DNA of 64,000 bases from Gordonia crocea (GCF_009932435.1 NZ_BJOU01000001.1:620001-684000); one strand, 5' to 3'. Numbered from the stretch's first letter, positions 29,046 through 39,211 are shown. Numbers and translations are program-made. The notes: generated from the sequence alone by a model not told the origin.

Positions 29046-29624
29046 GTGAGCCAGCTCGCGTTCTTCTCCGCAGACACCGACGACCCTTCGGTCGCCGATG
29101 TCGCCGGCCTGCTCGCCGGAACCGGGCAGGCGGTGCCGATGCCCGGTGGCACCCGGGTGTCGGTCGTCGTCGACGAGCTGTGGCGGGCGCGCGCGCTGGC
29201 CGCCGAACTCGAGCTGATCGGTCTCGCCGTCGAGATCGCGCGCTCGGAGGAGGGGTCGCCGCTGGTGCGGACGATGCCCTCGCCGCTGCTCGACGACCTC
29301 CGGGCGCAATGGTCGACCGGTGCGGTCAAGGCCGTGCCGACCGGCTGGACCCCGACGGCGCGCGCCCTGCGCCAGTGGACGATCGCCGGCGGCCGGCCCG
29401 ACGGGGACAAGTTCTTCCTCGGCCTGGACCCGCATGCGCCCGACACCCATCCGGCGTTGGCCACCGCGCTGATGCGGGTGGGGGTGGCACCGATCCTCAC
29501 CGGTGCGCGCGGCGGCGTCCCGGCCCTGCGGATCGCCGGAAAGCGTCGGGTCGCGCGCTTCGTCGAAATGGTCGGGGCCCCGCCCGACGAGCCCGGCGCG
29601 GCAGAAAACTGGCCGAGGGACTGA
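29046..29624 (+). CDS. Conserved hypothetical protein (Rv3647c-like)
   Basis: A 192-residue soluble protein. No known motif is visible. It has an alpha/beta pattern with a basic C-terminal half (KRRVARFVEMVG) and lies between cspA and topA as Rv3647c does. The conserved link to topA in mycolata is the only clue; a nucleic-acid-related role is a guess. GTG 29046 is chosen over ATG 29037 because of leaderless spacing. Confidence 0.75.
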   Translation: MSQLAFFSADTDDPSVADVAGLLAGTGQAVPMPGGTRVSVVVDELWRARALAAELELIGLAVEIARSEEGSPLVRTMPSPLLDDLRAQWSTGAVKAVPTGWTPTARALRQWTIAGGRPDGDKFFLGLDPHAPDTHPALATALMRVGVAPILTGARGGVPALRIAGKRRVARFVEMVGAPPDEPGAAENWPRD

Positions 29625-29794
29625 ATGCCCCGTGCGTTGCCGATAACCTGCGGTGACGACGGTTTTCGACGCACAAACCCGCGACGATGCGCACCCCGCC
29701 GACTTGCGTGTATGTGCAGCGGACACCATTAATAAGGTAGAAACTCACCATCGGGGTGCATCCGGCGCTCCGGAGGGAAACTCGAGGTACGCCC

Positions 29795-32779
29795 GTGGCT
29801 AAGACCGACACCGCATCGCCGATTCGGCGACTCGTCATCGTCGAGTCGCCGACCAAGGCGCGCAAGATTGCGGGTTACCTGGGCGCGAATTACGTCGTCG
29901 AGTCGTCGCGCGGCCACATCCGCGACCTGCCGCGCGGTGCCGCCGACGTGCCGGCCAAGTACAAGGGCCAGCCGTGGGCGCGACTGGGTGTCAACGTCGA
30001 CGACAACTTCGAGCCCCTCTACGTCGTCTCGGCCGACAAGAAGTCCACCGTCAGTGAACTCAAGTCCCTCCTCAAGGACGTCGACGAGCTCTACCTCGCC
30101 ACCGACGGTGACCGCGAAGGCGAGGCCATCGCCTGGCACCTGATGGAGACGCTCAAGCCCAAGGTGCCGGTCAAACGGATGGTGTTCCACGAGATCACCG
30201 AGTCGGCCATCCGGGCGGCTGCGGAAACCCCGCGCGAACTCGACATCGACCTGGTTGACGCCCAGGAGACCCGCCGCATCCTCGACCGCCTCTACGGCTA
30301 CGAGGTGTCGCCGGTGCTGTGGAAGAAGGTCATGCCGAAGCTGTCGGCGGGCCGCGTGCAGTCGGTGGCCACCCGGATCATCGTCGACCGCGAGCGCGAG
30401 CGCATGGCCTTCGTCTCCGCCGACTACTGGGACATCGCAGCCACCCTCGACGCCGGCGCCGAGGCCTCCCCGCGCACCTTCGCGTCGCGGCTGGTCAGCG
30501 TCGACGGGCAGCGCGTGGCGGTCGGCCGCGACTTCGGCTCCGACGGGGCGCTGCGCAAGGCCGACGGGGTCGTCGTCCTCGACGAGGCGCGGGCCCGGGC
30601 GCTGGCCGCCGGCCTGGACAAGGCCATGCTGAGCGTCGCCTCGGTGGAGGAGAAGCCCTACACGCGGCGCCCGTATGCCCCGTTCATGACGTCGACGCTG
30701 CAGCAGGAGGCCGGGCGCAAACTGCGCTTCACCTCCGACCGCACCATGCGGATCGCCCAGCGGCTGTACGAGAACGGCTACATCACCTACATGCGTACCG
30801 ACTCGACGACGCTGAGCGAGTCGGCGATCACCGCGGCGCGCAGCCAGGCCCGCGAACTGTACGGCGACAGCTACGTGCACCCGTCGCCGCGCCAGTACAA
30901 CCGCAAGGTCAAGAACGCGCAGGAGGCGCACGAGGCGATCCGCCCGGCCGGCGACACCTTCCGCACCCCCGGTCAGGTCGCCTCGGCGCTCAACGCCGAC
31001 GAGTTCAAGCTTTACGAACTGATCTGGCAGCGCACCGTCGCCTCGCAGATGGCCGACGCCAAGGGCACGACGATGAGCGTCCGGATCACCGGCACCGCCA
31101 CCGGCGGCGAGCAGGTCGCGTTCTCCTCGTCGGGTCGGACCATCACGTTCCCCGGCTTCCTCTCCGCCTACGTGGAGACCGTCGACGAGCAGGTCGGCGG
31201 GCAGGCCGACGACGAGGAGCGGCGCCTGCCGCACCTGACCGAGGGCCAGACCCTGACCGCCGCCGAGCTGTCCGCCGACGGCCACTCCACGAATCCGCCG
31301 GCGCGCTACACCGAGGCGTCGCTGGTGAAGGTGTTGGAAGACTTGGGGATTGGCCGTCCGTCGACGTATGCGTCGATCATCGGCACGATCCAGGACCGCG
31401 GCTACGTGGTCAAGAAGGGCAGCGCGCTCGTGCCCTCCTGGGTGGCCTTCGCGGTCGTCGGGCTGCTCGAGGGCTACTTCGAGAGCCTCGTCGACTACGA
31501 CTTCACCGCCTCCCTCGAGGACGACCTCGACCAGATCGCGGCCGGCGAGGCGAACCGGACCCAGTGGCTGACCGAGTTCTACTTCGGCGATGACGGCCAG
31601 ACCGACGGATCCAAGGGCGATGTCGCCCATGCCGGCGGGCTGAAGAAGCTCGTCGGGGTGAATCTGGAGGAGATCGACGCCCGCACGGTGAACTCGATCC
31701 ACCTCTTCGACGACTCCGCCGGGCGCCCGGTCTACGTGCGCGTCGGGCGGTTCGGGCCCTACCTGGAGCGCACCGTCTCCGAGACCGGCGCCGCCGAACC
31801 GGAACTGCAGCGCGCGAACCTGCCCGCAGACATGACCCCCGACGAGTTGACCCTCGAGGTGGCCGAGAAGCTGTTCGCCACCCCGCAAGAGGGCCGCACC
31901 CTCGGCGTCGACCCGGCCACCGGCCACGAGATCGTCGTCAAGGAGGGCCGGTTCGGGCCCTACGTCACCGAGGTCCTGCCCGAGGAGGACGAAGGCGACG
32001 ACGGGCAGACCCCCGCGCTCACCGTCCCGGCCGGGCCGACCCCGCTCGATGGCGGCGAGGCCCCGATCCCGCTCGACGGCGGGGAGGCGCCGATCCCGCT
32101 GGACGAGGCTGGTTCCACGAAGACCGCCACCAAGCCGGCGAAGAAGACCGCGGCCAAGAAGGCAGCGGCGAAGAAGGCCGGCCCCAAGCCGCGCACCGGA
32201 TCGCTGTTCAAGACCATGGACATCGCGACGGTGACGCTGGAGGACGCGCTGCGCCTGCTGTCGCTGCCGCGCGTCGTCGGCGTCGATCCGGCCACCAACG
32301 AGGAGATCACCGCCCAGAACGGCCGGTACGGACCCTACCTGAAGAAGGGGGCCGACTCGCGGTCCCTGGCCACCGAGGACCAGCTGTTCGAGATCACCCT
32401 CGACGAGGCGCTGAAGATCTACGCCGAGCCCAAGCGGCGCGGCCGGGCCGCGGCGGCACCGCCGTTGCGCGAGTTGGGCGCGGACTCGGTGAGCGAGAAG
32501 CCGATGGTCATCAAGGACGGCCGCTTCGGCCCCTACGTGACCGACGGCGAGACCAACGCGAGCCTGCGCAAGGGTGACGAGGTCGCGACGATCACCCCGG
32601 AGCGGGCGATGGAGCTCCTCGCCGACCGCCGTGCGCGCGGGCCGGCCAAGAAGACGGCAAAGAAGGCCGCCAAGAAGGCGCCGGCGAAGAAGGCGGCCAA
32701 GAAGACGGCTGCGAAGAAGGCGCCGGCGAAGAAGGCTGCTGCTAAGAAGTCGACCGCCAAGCCGACTGACGGACAGTAG
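29795..32779 (+). CDS. topA: DNA topoisomerase I
   Basis: A 994-residue type IA topoisomerase that relaxes negative supercoils. The Toprim domain has VESPTKARKIAGYL and DGDREGEAIAWH. The catalytic Tyr is in GYITYMRTDSTTLS. The C-terminal region has several repeats of the type GRFGPY/GRYGPY and ends in a Lys/Ala tail (repeated AKKA) that supports processivity in actinobacterial TopA. A linker around residues 750-790 holds a nine-residue unit of the type IPLDGGEAP repeated in tandem plus a second Lys-rich stretch. GTG 29795 has GAGG eight bases upstream. Confidence 0.96.
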   Translation: MAKTDTASPIRRLVIVESPTKARKIAGYLGANYVVESSRGHIRDLPRGAADVPAKYKGQPWARLGVNVDDNFEPLYVVSADKKSTVSELKSLLKDVDELYLATDGDREGEAIAWHLMETLKPKVPVKRMVFHEITESAIRAAAETPRELDIDLVDAQETRRILDRLYGYEVSPVLWKKVMPKLSAGRVQSVATRIIVDRERERMAFVSADYWDIAATLDAGAEASPRTFASRLVSVDGQRVAVGRDFGSDGALRKADGVVVLDEARARALAAGLDKAMLSVASVEEKPYTRRPYAPFMTSTLQQEAGRKLRFTSDRTMRIAQRLYENGYITYMRTDSTTLSESAITAARSQARELYGDSYVHPSPRQYNRKVKNAQEAHEAIRPAGDTFRTPGQVASALNADEFKLYELIWQRTVASQMADAKGTTMSVRITGTATGGEQVAFSSSGRTITFPGFLSAYVETVDEQVGGQADDEERRLPHLTEGQTLTAAELSADGHSTNPPARYTEASLVKVLEDLGIGRPSTYASIIGTIQDRGYVVKKGSALVPSWVAFAVVGLLEGYFESLVDYDFTASLEDDLDQIAAGEANRTQWLTEFYFGDDGQTDGSKGDVAHAGGLKKLVGVNLEEIDARTVNSIHLFDDSAGRPVYVRVGRFGPYLERTVSETGAAEPELQRANLPADMTPDELTLEVAEKLFATPQEGRTLGVDPATGHEIVVKEGRFGPYVTEVLPEEDEGDDGQTPALTVPAGPTPLDGGEAPIPLDGGEAPIPLDEAGSTKTATKPAKKTAAKKAAAKKAGPKPRTGSLFKTMDIATVTLEDALRLLSLPRVVGVDPATNEEITAQNGRYGPYLKKGADSRSLATEDQLFEITLDEALKIYAEPKRRGRAAAAPPLRELGADSVSEKPMVIKDGRFGPYVTDGETNASLRKGDEVATITPERAMELLADRRARGPAKKTAKKAAKKAPAKKAAKKTAAKKAPAKKAAAKKSTAKPTDGQ

Positions 32780-32815
32780 TCGGCCCGGACCGACCACCCG
32801 GGCAGCGGCGGGGGC

Positions 32816-34417
32816 TCAGGCGTCGGCCTCGGCGACCTCGTCGTCATCGGTGAAGCCGATCTCGGTGGTCGCGTCGGCGAACTCGGCGATCGGCCCGATC
32901 TTCGGGCGGGCCAACAGCGTCTCGATACCGCGGCCGCGCAGTTCGACGCCCTCGCCGATCTCCCAGTGCTCGGCCTCCTCGTCGTCGCCGAGGAAGACGG
33001 CGCGGGCCGAGCCGAGGACCCGGGTGGGCTCGTCCTTGGCCAATTCGGTCAGCCGGGCGGCCTCGTTCACCGGGTCGCCGATGACCGTGTACTCCAAGCG
33101 CTGCTCGGAGCCGATATGGCCGGCCACGGCGCGCCCGGCGGAGACGCCGATACCGAAATCGGTGTCGCCGAGGGCGCTTTCGAGTTCGATGCGCAGTTCC
33201 CGCGCGGCGGCCAGGGCGCGGCCGGCGAAGTTGTCCAGCTCGAGGGGCGCCCCGAAGATCGCCAGGGCGGCATCGCCCTGGAACTTGTTGACGAATCCGC
33301 CGTGGCGGCCGACGACGTCGACGACGACGCGGAAGAACTCGTTGAGCTGTTCGACGACCTCGCGGGGCGCGTATTGCACGGCCAAACGCGTCGAGCCGAC
33401 GATGTCGACGAAGAGGACGCCGACGTAGCGGTCTTCGCCGCCGAGTTCAGTCCCGGTCTCGATGGCGCGGCGGGCGACGTCCTCGCCGACGTAACGGCCG
33501 AAGAGGTTGCGCAGCTGGTTCCGCTCGCGCAGGTCGGCGACCATGCCGTTGAAGCCGGCCTGCAGCAGGCCGACGTCACTGCCGTCGTAAATGCGCACCG
33601 AGGCGTTGAGGTTGCCGTTGCGGACCTCGCTCATCGCGCGACGGAGCTGCTTGATGGGATCGGTGATCGCACTGACGAGTCGGTAGACCGCCAGGATGCC
33701 GAACGCCACCGCGGCGAACCCCATCCACAGGATGGGCCGGATCACCGTTCGGGGCTCGGCGATGCCGAGCGGCACGGCCAGGGCGAGACCGATGATGACG
33801 AACTGGGGCAGTACCACGACGATGACCCAGAACAGCATGATCCGCGTCGACACGCTCGGCGCGTGGGAGGCGTCGGGGTCGTTGGCCATCGCCGCGACGG
33901 TGATCGGGCGCAGCACCTTCTCCGACTGCATGTAGCTCAGCGCGGCGGTGACCAGGGCGCCGATGCAGCTGCCGAGGGCGACGACGATGGCCGTCTTACC
34001 CGAGGTGAGTCCGGTCATCACGGTGAGCAGTGCTCCGCCGATCACCCACAGGCCGATGTTGGCGGCGGTGAGCATCCGCGGCAGGGCGAGTGCGCGGCGT
34101 CGGGCGAAGCCGTTGTCGGGTCGGCTGCGCCGGCGGTGCCAGATGAGTACCGGCATGGACATCCGGATACTGAGCAGTCCACCGACGACGGCGGCCACGA
34201 TCAAATAGACGGCGAAAACGATCTGGTTGCGCACCGAGGCGTCGCCGAACGTCAGCGCGTGGTCGGCGGGGATGCCGAAGCGCAGGAAGGCGAAGGTGAA
34301 GATCGCGCCGATCATGTTGGCGCGCAAGAGATCGAGGGCGAGGATCGGCCACGGGGTACCCGCGAGCCATCGTGCGGTGTGCACGGCTCGCGACCATCGT
34401 GATCGTCTTTCGACCAT
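32816..34417 (-). CDS. Membrane adenylate cyclase with HAMP domain (Rv3645-like)
   Basis: A 533-residue class III cyclase: six hydrophobic segments in residues 1-250, a HAMP linker (SAITDPIKQLRRAMSEVRNG) and a C-terminal cyclase domain with metal ligands in FVDIVGSTRL and FQGDAALAIFGAP. It makes cAMP from ATP and so may supply the ligand of Crp encoded at the start of the window. ATG 34417 is preceded by TAACCT at seven bases, indicating a leaderless mRNA. Confidence 0.92.
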   Translation of the reverse strand: MVERRSRWSRAVHTARWLAGTPWPILALDLLRANMIGAIFTFAFLRFGIPADHALTFGDASVRNQIVFAVYLIVAAVVGGLLSIRMSMPVLIWHRRRSRPDNGFARRRALALPRMLTAANIGLWVIGGALLTVMTGLTSGKTAIVVALGSCIGALVTAALSYMQSEKVLRPITVAAMANDPDASHAPSVSTRIMLFWVIVVVLPQFVIIGLALAVPLGIAEPRTVIRPILWMGFAAVAFGILAVYRLVSAITDPIKQLRRAMSEVRNGNLNASVRIYDGSDVGLLQAGFNGMVADLRERNQLRNLFGRYVGEDVARRAIETGTELGGEDRYVGVLFVDIVGSTRLAVQYAPREVVEQLNEFFRVVVDVVGRHGGFVNKFQGDAALAIFGAPLELDNFAGRALAAARELRIELESALGDTDFGIGVSAGRAVAGHIGSEQRLEYTVIGDPVNEAARLTELAKDEPTRVLGSARAVFLGDDEEAEHWEIGEGVELRGRGIETLLARPKIGPIAEFADATTEIGFTDDDEVAEADA

Positions 34418-34424
34418 GACATCC

Positions 34425-34430
34425 AGGTTA
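34425..34430 (-). promoter_or_regulatory. -10 box of leaderless cyclase promoter
   Basis: TAACCT on the minus strand with seven bases to ATG 34417. Confidence 0.5.
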
Positions 34431-34489
34431 GCGGCGTGCTTGCAATTGTTAAACACTCGTTGCGTCTCACGGGCGGCCGAACGCACCGT

Positions 34490-34495
34490 TAGGCT
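34490..34495 (+). promoter_or_regulatory. -10 box of leaderless holB promoter
   Basis: TAGGCT with six bases to GTG 34502. The holB and cyclase promoters are divergent within 84 bases. Confidence 0.5.
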
Positions 34496-34501
34496 GGGCA
34501 C

Positions 34502-35773
34502 GTGGCAGGGGTATTCGATCGGCTGGTCGGGCAGCACGGCGTCGTCGAGGAATTGCGGGCGGCGGCGCTCGGGGCGTTGGCGACGGCCCGGCGCCTGGAC
34601 GAACGGGCTGCCGGGGCAGTGTCCATGTTCGGTGAATCCGCTGGTCAGGATGATGATTCAGGGGCCGCCGAGCGTGCCGTCATGACGCATTCGTGGCTGT
34701 TCACTGGGCCGCCCGGATCCGGTCGATCGGTGGCCGCGACCTGTTTCGCGGCGGCCTTGCAGTGCCATTCCGAGTCTGACCTGGGCTGTGGCGAATGTCG
34801 CGCCTGTGTGACTGTGATGAATCACACCCACGCCGACGTGCGCCACGTCGTGCCACAGGGACTCAGCCTCGGCGTGGGCGAAATCCGCGAACTCGTGCAA
34901 ACGGCCACCCGGCTCCCGGCGACCGGGCGGTGGCGGATCGTCGTCGTCGAAGACGCCGACCGGTTGACCGAGGCGGCGGCGAATGCCTTGCTGAAGGTTG
35001 TCGAGGAGCCGCCCGCGCGCACGGTTTTCCTGCTGTGTGCGCCGTCGGTCGATCCCGAGGACATCTCGGTGACGCTGAAGTCGCGGTGCCGGCATGTGGG
35101 GCTGGCGATCGCCCCCGCGGCCGACATCGAGCGGGTGTTGGTGGAGCGCGACGGGATCGATCCGGCGAACGCGGCCTGGGCGGCCTCGGTGTGCGGCGGC
35201 CACATCGGCCGGGCCAAGCGGCTCGCCGCCGATCAGGGGGCGCGCGATCAACGCCTCGCCGCCCTCGGGCTCGCGCGGGCGGCGACCGTCCCGGCACGGG
35301 CGTATGCGGCGGCCGAAGAGTTGGTCCGGACCGCCGAGGCGGCGGCCAAGGCGATCAGCGAGCAGCTCGACGAGGCCGAGACCGAGGATCTGAAGACCGC
35401 CTTCGGTGCCGGTGGGACCGGCAAGGGCACCGCCCGGGCGACGCGGGGCAGTGCCGGCGCGTTGAAGGAGCTGGAGAAGCGGCAGAAGTCCCGGGCCACG
35501 CGGACCGCCCGCGATGTGTTGGATCTGGCGCTGATGGACCTGGCCGGCCTGTTCCGTGACGCCCTGGTGGTCTCGGCGGGGGCAAGCGTGACCGCCATGC
35601 ATCCCGATCAGGTCGAACTCGTGGAAAAGATGGCCGGCTATGCGTCGGGCAGCCAATTGCTCGCGTGCATGGATGCGGTGCTGGAGTGTCGGGAAGTGCT
35701 CGATTTCAACGTGAAGCCGAAGTTCGCCGTCGACGCGATGGTCGCCAAGATCGGCCAGTCCCTCACGAAATAG
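34502..35773 (+). CDS. holB: DNA polymerase III delta' subunit
   Basis: A 423-residue clamp-loader subunit. The P-loop is degenerate (GPPGSGRS, Arg instead of Lys), as expected for a non-hydrolysing delta' subunit. Zinc ligands lie in CGECRAC; the sensor region VEDADRLTEAAANALLKVVEEPP is of clamp-loader type (quoted in outline). A low-complexity, charged insert at about 290-330 is typical of mycolata. It corresponds to Rv3644c. Confidence 0.92.
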   Translation: MAGVFDRLVGQHGVVEELRAAALGALATARRLDERAAGAVSMFGESAGQDDDSGAAERAVMTHSWLFTGPPGSGRSVAATCFAAALQCHSESDLGCGECRACVTVMNHTHADVRHVVPQGLSLGVGEIRELVQTATRLPATGRWRIVVVEDADRLTEAAANALLKVVEEPPARTVFLLCAPSVDPEDISVTLKSRCRHVGLAIAPAADIERVLVERDGIDPANAAWAASVCGGHIGRAKRLAADQGARDQRLAALGLARAATVPARAYAAAEELVRTAEAAAKAISEQLDEAETEDLKTAFGAGGTGKGTARATRGSAGALKELEKRQKSRATRTARDVLDLALMDLAGLFRDALVVSAGASVTAMHPDQVELVEKMAGYASGSQLLACMDAVLECREVLDFNVKPKFAVDAMVAKIGQSLTK

Positions 35774-35828
35774 TCGCGCGGCGCAACAACCGTCGGGCCT
35801 TGTCCGGGTATCCGTTTGCCGCCAACAC

Positions 35829-35857
35829 TTGAACTTGAACCCAGGTTCAACTATACA
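35829..35857 (+). promoter_or_regulatory. Promoter with TetR-type operator before SDR-ACAD-kinase operon
   Basis: -35 TTGAAC (35829-35834), a 17-base spacer and -10 TATACA (35852-35857). The spacer is almost filled by the palindrome TTGAACCCAGGTTCAA (35835-35850). A repressor there would block the promoter. The word AACTTGAA at 35832-35839 recurs in the operator at 42372, so one regulator, probably the TetR protein at 39212, may control both. Confidence 0.65.
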
Positions 35858-35935
35858 GAGAGGGGAACGGGCAGCGGGGCAATGACCCCGAGGCGGGGGC
35901 CCTCGGGGCGACGACACAGACAGGGACGGCAGCGC

Positions 35936-36763
35936 ATGCAGATTGCGGGACGAACGGCGATCGTGACCGGAGGCGGTGCCGGTATCGGCGCGGCCATCGC
36001 TCGGGCGCTGGTGGATGCGGGCGCGCGGGTCGTCGTCACCGACGTCGACGCGGTTGCGGTCGAGCGGGTCGCCGATGCGCTCTCCGCGCGGGTCCCGGGC
36101 TCCGCGGTCGCCCTGGCCGGTGACGCCTCCTCGGTCGACCACATCGACGCGGCGGTGGCGCTGGCGCAGGACCGCTTCGGTCCGGTGGCGTTCTACTTCG
36201 CCAACGCGGGCATCGCGGGCGCCCCCGGTCTCGCGGCGACCGACGACGAGTGGGCCACCGCCCTGGACGTGAACCTGTTGGCGCACATCCGGGCCGCCCG
36301 GCGACTGGTGCCCGAGTGGGTCGAGCGCGGCGAGGGCTACTTCGTCTCCACCGCGTCGGCCGCCGGGCTGCTCACCCAACTCGGGTCGGCGACCTACTCG
36401 GTCACCAAGCACGCCGTCGTGGGCTTCGCCGAATGGCTCAACGTGACTTACGCCGACCAGGGGGTGCGGGTGAGCTGCCTGTGCCCGATGGGCGTGGACA
36501 CCAAGCTGCTGCGCCCGGGCGACATCGATGACGACCCGCAGGCGCAGCTGATGCAGCGCGCGGTGGAGTCGGCGGGCGAGGTGCTGACCCCCGAGCGGGT
36601 CGCCGCCGACGTCCTGGATGCCGTCGAGGACGAGCGGTTCCTCATCCTCCCGCACCCGGAAGTGCTCGACATGTACCGGCAGAAGGGCAGCGACTACGAC
36701 CGCTGGTTGCGCGGGATGCGCCGCGTCCAGCAGGGCCTCGCCGCCGCCACCGGCACCGCCTGA
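35936..36763 (+). CDS. Short-chain dehydrogenase/reductase
   Basis: A 275-residue classical SDR: TGGGAGIG cofactor loop, FANAGI, catalytic Ser in STASAAG, and YSVTK. The Asp after the second strand (VVVTDVDA) suggests NAD(H) preference. First gene of a probable operon with the acyl-CoA dehydrogenase and kinase. It could oxidise a hydroxyacyl intermediate. The start is the ATG after GCAGCGC, with AGGGA ten bases away. Confidence 0.85.
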   Translation: MQIAGRTAIVTGGGAGIGAAIARALVDAGARVVVTDVDAVAVERVADALSARVPGSAVALAGDASSVDHIDAAVALAQDRFGPVAFYFANAGIAGAPGLAATDDEWATALDVNLLAHIRAARRLVPEWVERGEGYFVSTASAAGLLTQLGSATYSVTKHAVVGFAEWLNVTYADQGVRVSCLCPMGVDTKLLRPGDIDDDPQAQLMQRAVESAGEVLTPERVAADVLDAVEDERFLILPHPEVLDMYRQKGSDYDRWLRGMRRVQQGLAAATGTA

Positions 36764-36805
36764 CCCGGCCGATGTGACAGACCTACTCCCCGACCTAGGA
36801 GAACG

Positions 36806-38077
36806 ATGATGACCGACTCACTCTTCGAGCCCTCGGAGCGCGCCGAGCAGTACCGGCGCCGGCTGCTGGACTTCATGGAAGCCCGGGTCTACCCGAACGA
36901 GGCCGTCTACGACCAGCAGATGCGCGAGTCGGCCAATCCGCATGCGACGCCGCAGATCCTGCTCGACCTCAAAGCCGAGGCCAAGGCGGCCGGGCTGTGG
37001 AACCTCTTCCATCCCCATCCGGAATGGGGGCCGGGCCTGACCAACCTCGAGTACGCCCACCTGGCCGAGATCATGGGCCGCGTCGTGTGGGCGTCGGAGG
37101 TCTTCAACTGCAACGCCCCCGACACCGGGAACATGGAGGTGCTGACGCTGTTCGGCACCGACGAGCACAAGGATAAGTACCTCAAGCCGCTCCTCGACGG
37201 CAAGATCGCGTCGGCCTTCGCGATGACCGAGCCGGCGGTGGCCAGCTCGGATGCGACCAACATCGAACTACGAATGGAGCGCGACGGCGACGAGTATGTC
37301 CTCAACGGCCGGAAGTGGTTCGCCTCCAACGCCGTTCGGCCCGACTGCGCCGTACTCATCGTGATGGGCAAGACCGATCCGAGTGCGCCCACGCACCGCC
37401 AGCAGTCGATGATGGTGGTCCCGGTCGACGCGCCGGGACTGACCGTCGTGCGGAACCTGCCGGTCTTCGGCTACGTGGACCGGGAGAGCCACGGCGAGCT
37501 GGTCTTCGAGAACGTGCGCGTTCCGGCGAAGGATGTGTTGAAGGGAGAGGGCGAGGGATTCGCCATCGCGCAGGCGCGCCTGGGGCCCGGCCGCATCCAC
37601 CACTGCATGCGCACCATCGGGATGGCCGAGCGGGCACTGGAGTTGTTGTGCGAGCGGGCCTCTCGTCGGGAGACCTTCGGTGCACCACTGGCCGACCGCG
37701 CCAACATCCAGGACTGGATCGCCGAATCGCGGATCGACATCGAGATGACCCGGCTGCTGACCTTGAAGGCCGCGTACATGATGGACACGGTCGGCAACAA
37801 GGCTGCCGCCACCGAGATCGCCGCGATTAAGGTGGCCGCGCCCAACGTCGCACTGAAGATCATCGACCGGGCGATCCAGGTGCACGGCGGCGGCGGCGTG
37901 ACCGACGACTTCCCATTGGCCATGGCCTACGCCCACATCCGGACGCTGCGGTTGGCCGACGGCCCCGACGAGGTGCACAAGCGGGCGATCGCGCGCCGGG
38001 AGTTGCGGCGCTACCGGGACGCGGCGCCGGAGACGGTTGCGGGCGTATCCGACGACGCGCTCAGTGCGCGGTACTGA
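36806..38077 (+). CDS. ACAD10/ACAD11-type acyl-CoA dehydrogenase
   Basis: A 423-residue FAD enzyme. The segments [30 protein letters not shown] and [16 protein letters not shown] mark the ACAD10/11 subfamily, whose members act on 4-phospho-hydroxyacyl-CoA made by a partner kinase. At the usual catalytic Glu site the sequence reads ADGPDEVH, with Asp, as in this subfamily. AGGAG precedes the tandem ATGs 36806/36809. The kinase gene follows nine bases later; in animals both activities are fused in one protein. Confidence 0.9.
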   Translation: MMTDSLFEPSERAEQYRRRLLDFMEARVYPNEAVYDQQMRESANPHATPQILLDLKAEAKAAGLWNLFHPHPEWGPGLTNLEYAHLAEIMGRVVWASEVFNCNAPDTGNMEVLTLFGTDEHKDKYLKPLLDGKIASAFAMTEPAVASSDATNIELRMERDGDEYVLNGRKWFASNAVRPDCAVLIVMGKTDPSAPTHRQQSMMVVPVDAPGLTVVRNLPVFGYVDRESHGELVFENVRVPAKDVLKGEGEGFAIAQARLGPGRIHHCMRTIGMAERALELLCERASRRETFGAPLADRANIQDWIAESRIDIEMTRLLTLKAAYMMDTVGNKAAATEIAAIKVAAPNVALKIIDRAIQVHGGGGVTDDFPLAMAYAHIRTLRLADGPDEVHKRAIARRELRRYRDAAPETVAGVSDDALSARY

Positions 38078-38086
38078 GGAGGCGCC

Positions 38087-39136
38087 ATGAGTGACGGCGA
38101 TGCGGGACAGTTGGAGATCCCCGAGACCGACCCGGCCGCCCTGCTCGGGTGGCTCGCCGGTGTCGGCATCGAGCCAGCCGGCGAGCTGAGCGCCCGCCGG
38201 GTGGGAAGCGGGCAGTCCAACCTCACCTACCTGCTCAGCGACGACGACGGCGGGGCCTGGGTGCTGCGCCGCCCACCGCTGGGCCATCTGCTGGCGTCGG
38301 CGCACGACGTGGCCCGCGAGGCCCGGATCCTCTCGGCGCTGGCCGGCACCGGCGTCCCGGTCCCCGAGGTGTACGGGGTGTGTGCCGACGAGTCGGTCAG
38401 TCCCGTGCCCTTCGTGGTGATGGAATGCATCGACGCGACGGTGCTGGACAACCTGCCCGCCGCGCAGGCCATGACGCCCTCGGCGCGCTCCGCCCTGGGC
38501 TCGTCGATGATCGACACCCTCGCGCAGATCCACGCGGTCGACCTCGAGGAGGTCGGCCTCGCCGATCTGGCCAGCCACAAGCCGTACGCGCAGCGCCAGC
38601 TGCGCCGCTGGAGCGCACAGTGGGAGAAGTCGAAGACCCGCGAGATCCCCGCGCTGGACGAGGTGACCGCCCGCCTGGCCGGCGGGATCCCGGAACAGCG
38701 CGAACTCCGGCTGGTCCACGGCGACTTCCACATCCGCAACGTGATGGTCGACCCGGCGGCGGGACAGGTGCGCGCCGTGCTGGATTGGGAGCTGTCCACC
38801 CTGGGCGATCCGCTGGCCGACATCGGCAGCACCCTGGCCTACTGGCCGGCCGCCGGGGACCCGCCGCTCTCGGCGGCGCCGGTGGAATTGCTCGACGGAT
38901 TCCCCGACCGCGACCGCCTGGCCGCCGACTACATCGAGCGGACCGGGCGGGATGCCCGGGCGCTGCGCTACTGGCACGCACTCGGTCTGTGGAAGGTCGC
39001 GATCATCGCCGAAGGCGTGCTGCGGCGCGCCCAAGACAACCCGAAGAACCGGGCCGGGACCGGTGTGCCCACCCCCGAGGTCATCGACGTCCTGGTGGCC
39101 AAGGCGGCACAGGTCGCCGATTCGGCCGGGCTGTGA
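38087..39136 (+). CDS. APH-fold kinase, ACAD10/11 partner (hydroxyacyl-CoA kinase)
   Basis: A 349-residue phosphotransferase of the aminoglycoside-phosphotransferase fold. Visible motifs are GSGQSNLTYLL (ATP loop), VHGDFHIRNVM (catalytic Asp and Asn) and VLDWELSTLGDPLADIG (metal Asp). Position directly after an ACAD10/11-type gene argues for phosphorylation of a hydroxyacyl-CoA rather than an antibiotic, as for LvaA in Pseudomonas levulinate catabolism. GAGGAGG lies upstream of the ATG. Confidence 0.88.
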   Translation: MSDGDAGQLEIPETDPAALLGWLAGVGIEPAGELSARRVGSGQSNLTYLLSDDDGGAWVLRRPPLGHLLASAHDVAREARILSALAGTGVPVPEVYGVCADESVSPVPFVVMECIDATVLDNLPAAQAMTPSARSALGSSMIDTLAQIHAVDLEEVGLADLASHKPYAQRQLRRWSAQWEKSKTREIPALDEVTARLAGGIPEQRELRLVHGDFHIRNVMVDPAAGQVRAVLDWELSTLGDPLADIGSTLAYWPAAGDPPLSAAPVELLDGFPDRDRLAADYIERTGRDARALRYWHALGLWKVAIIAEGVLRRAQDNPKNRAGTGVPTPEVIDVLVAKAAQVADSAGL

Positions 39137-39140
39137 CCCT

Positions 39141-39177
39141 CACCCGGCGCGATGCCGTTGGCCCGGCGCGCCGGGTG
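39141..39177 (+). terminator. Hairpin after the kinase gene
   Basis: CACCCGGCGCG and CGCGCCGGGTG are perfect complements around a 15-base loop, starting four bases after the kinase stop. No T-run follows. It may terminate or attenuate before tetR. Confidence 0.55.
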
Positions 39178-39211
39178 CACACCGCTGCGGACCTGCTGGG
39201 ATGATCGACGC

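Noticed and set aside
29729..32797. Very long open frame antisense to topA
   Set aside because: High-GC codon bias opens the opposite frame; the sequence is low-complexity with no domain, while topA on the plus strand has all family motifs.
38087..39136. Aminoglycoside resistance kinase
   Set aside because: The motifs are shared by all APH-fold kinases; the partner ACAD10/11 gene makes a metabolic kinase far more likely.
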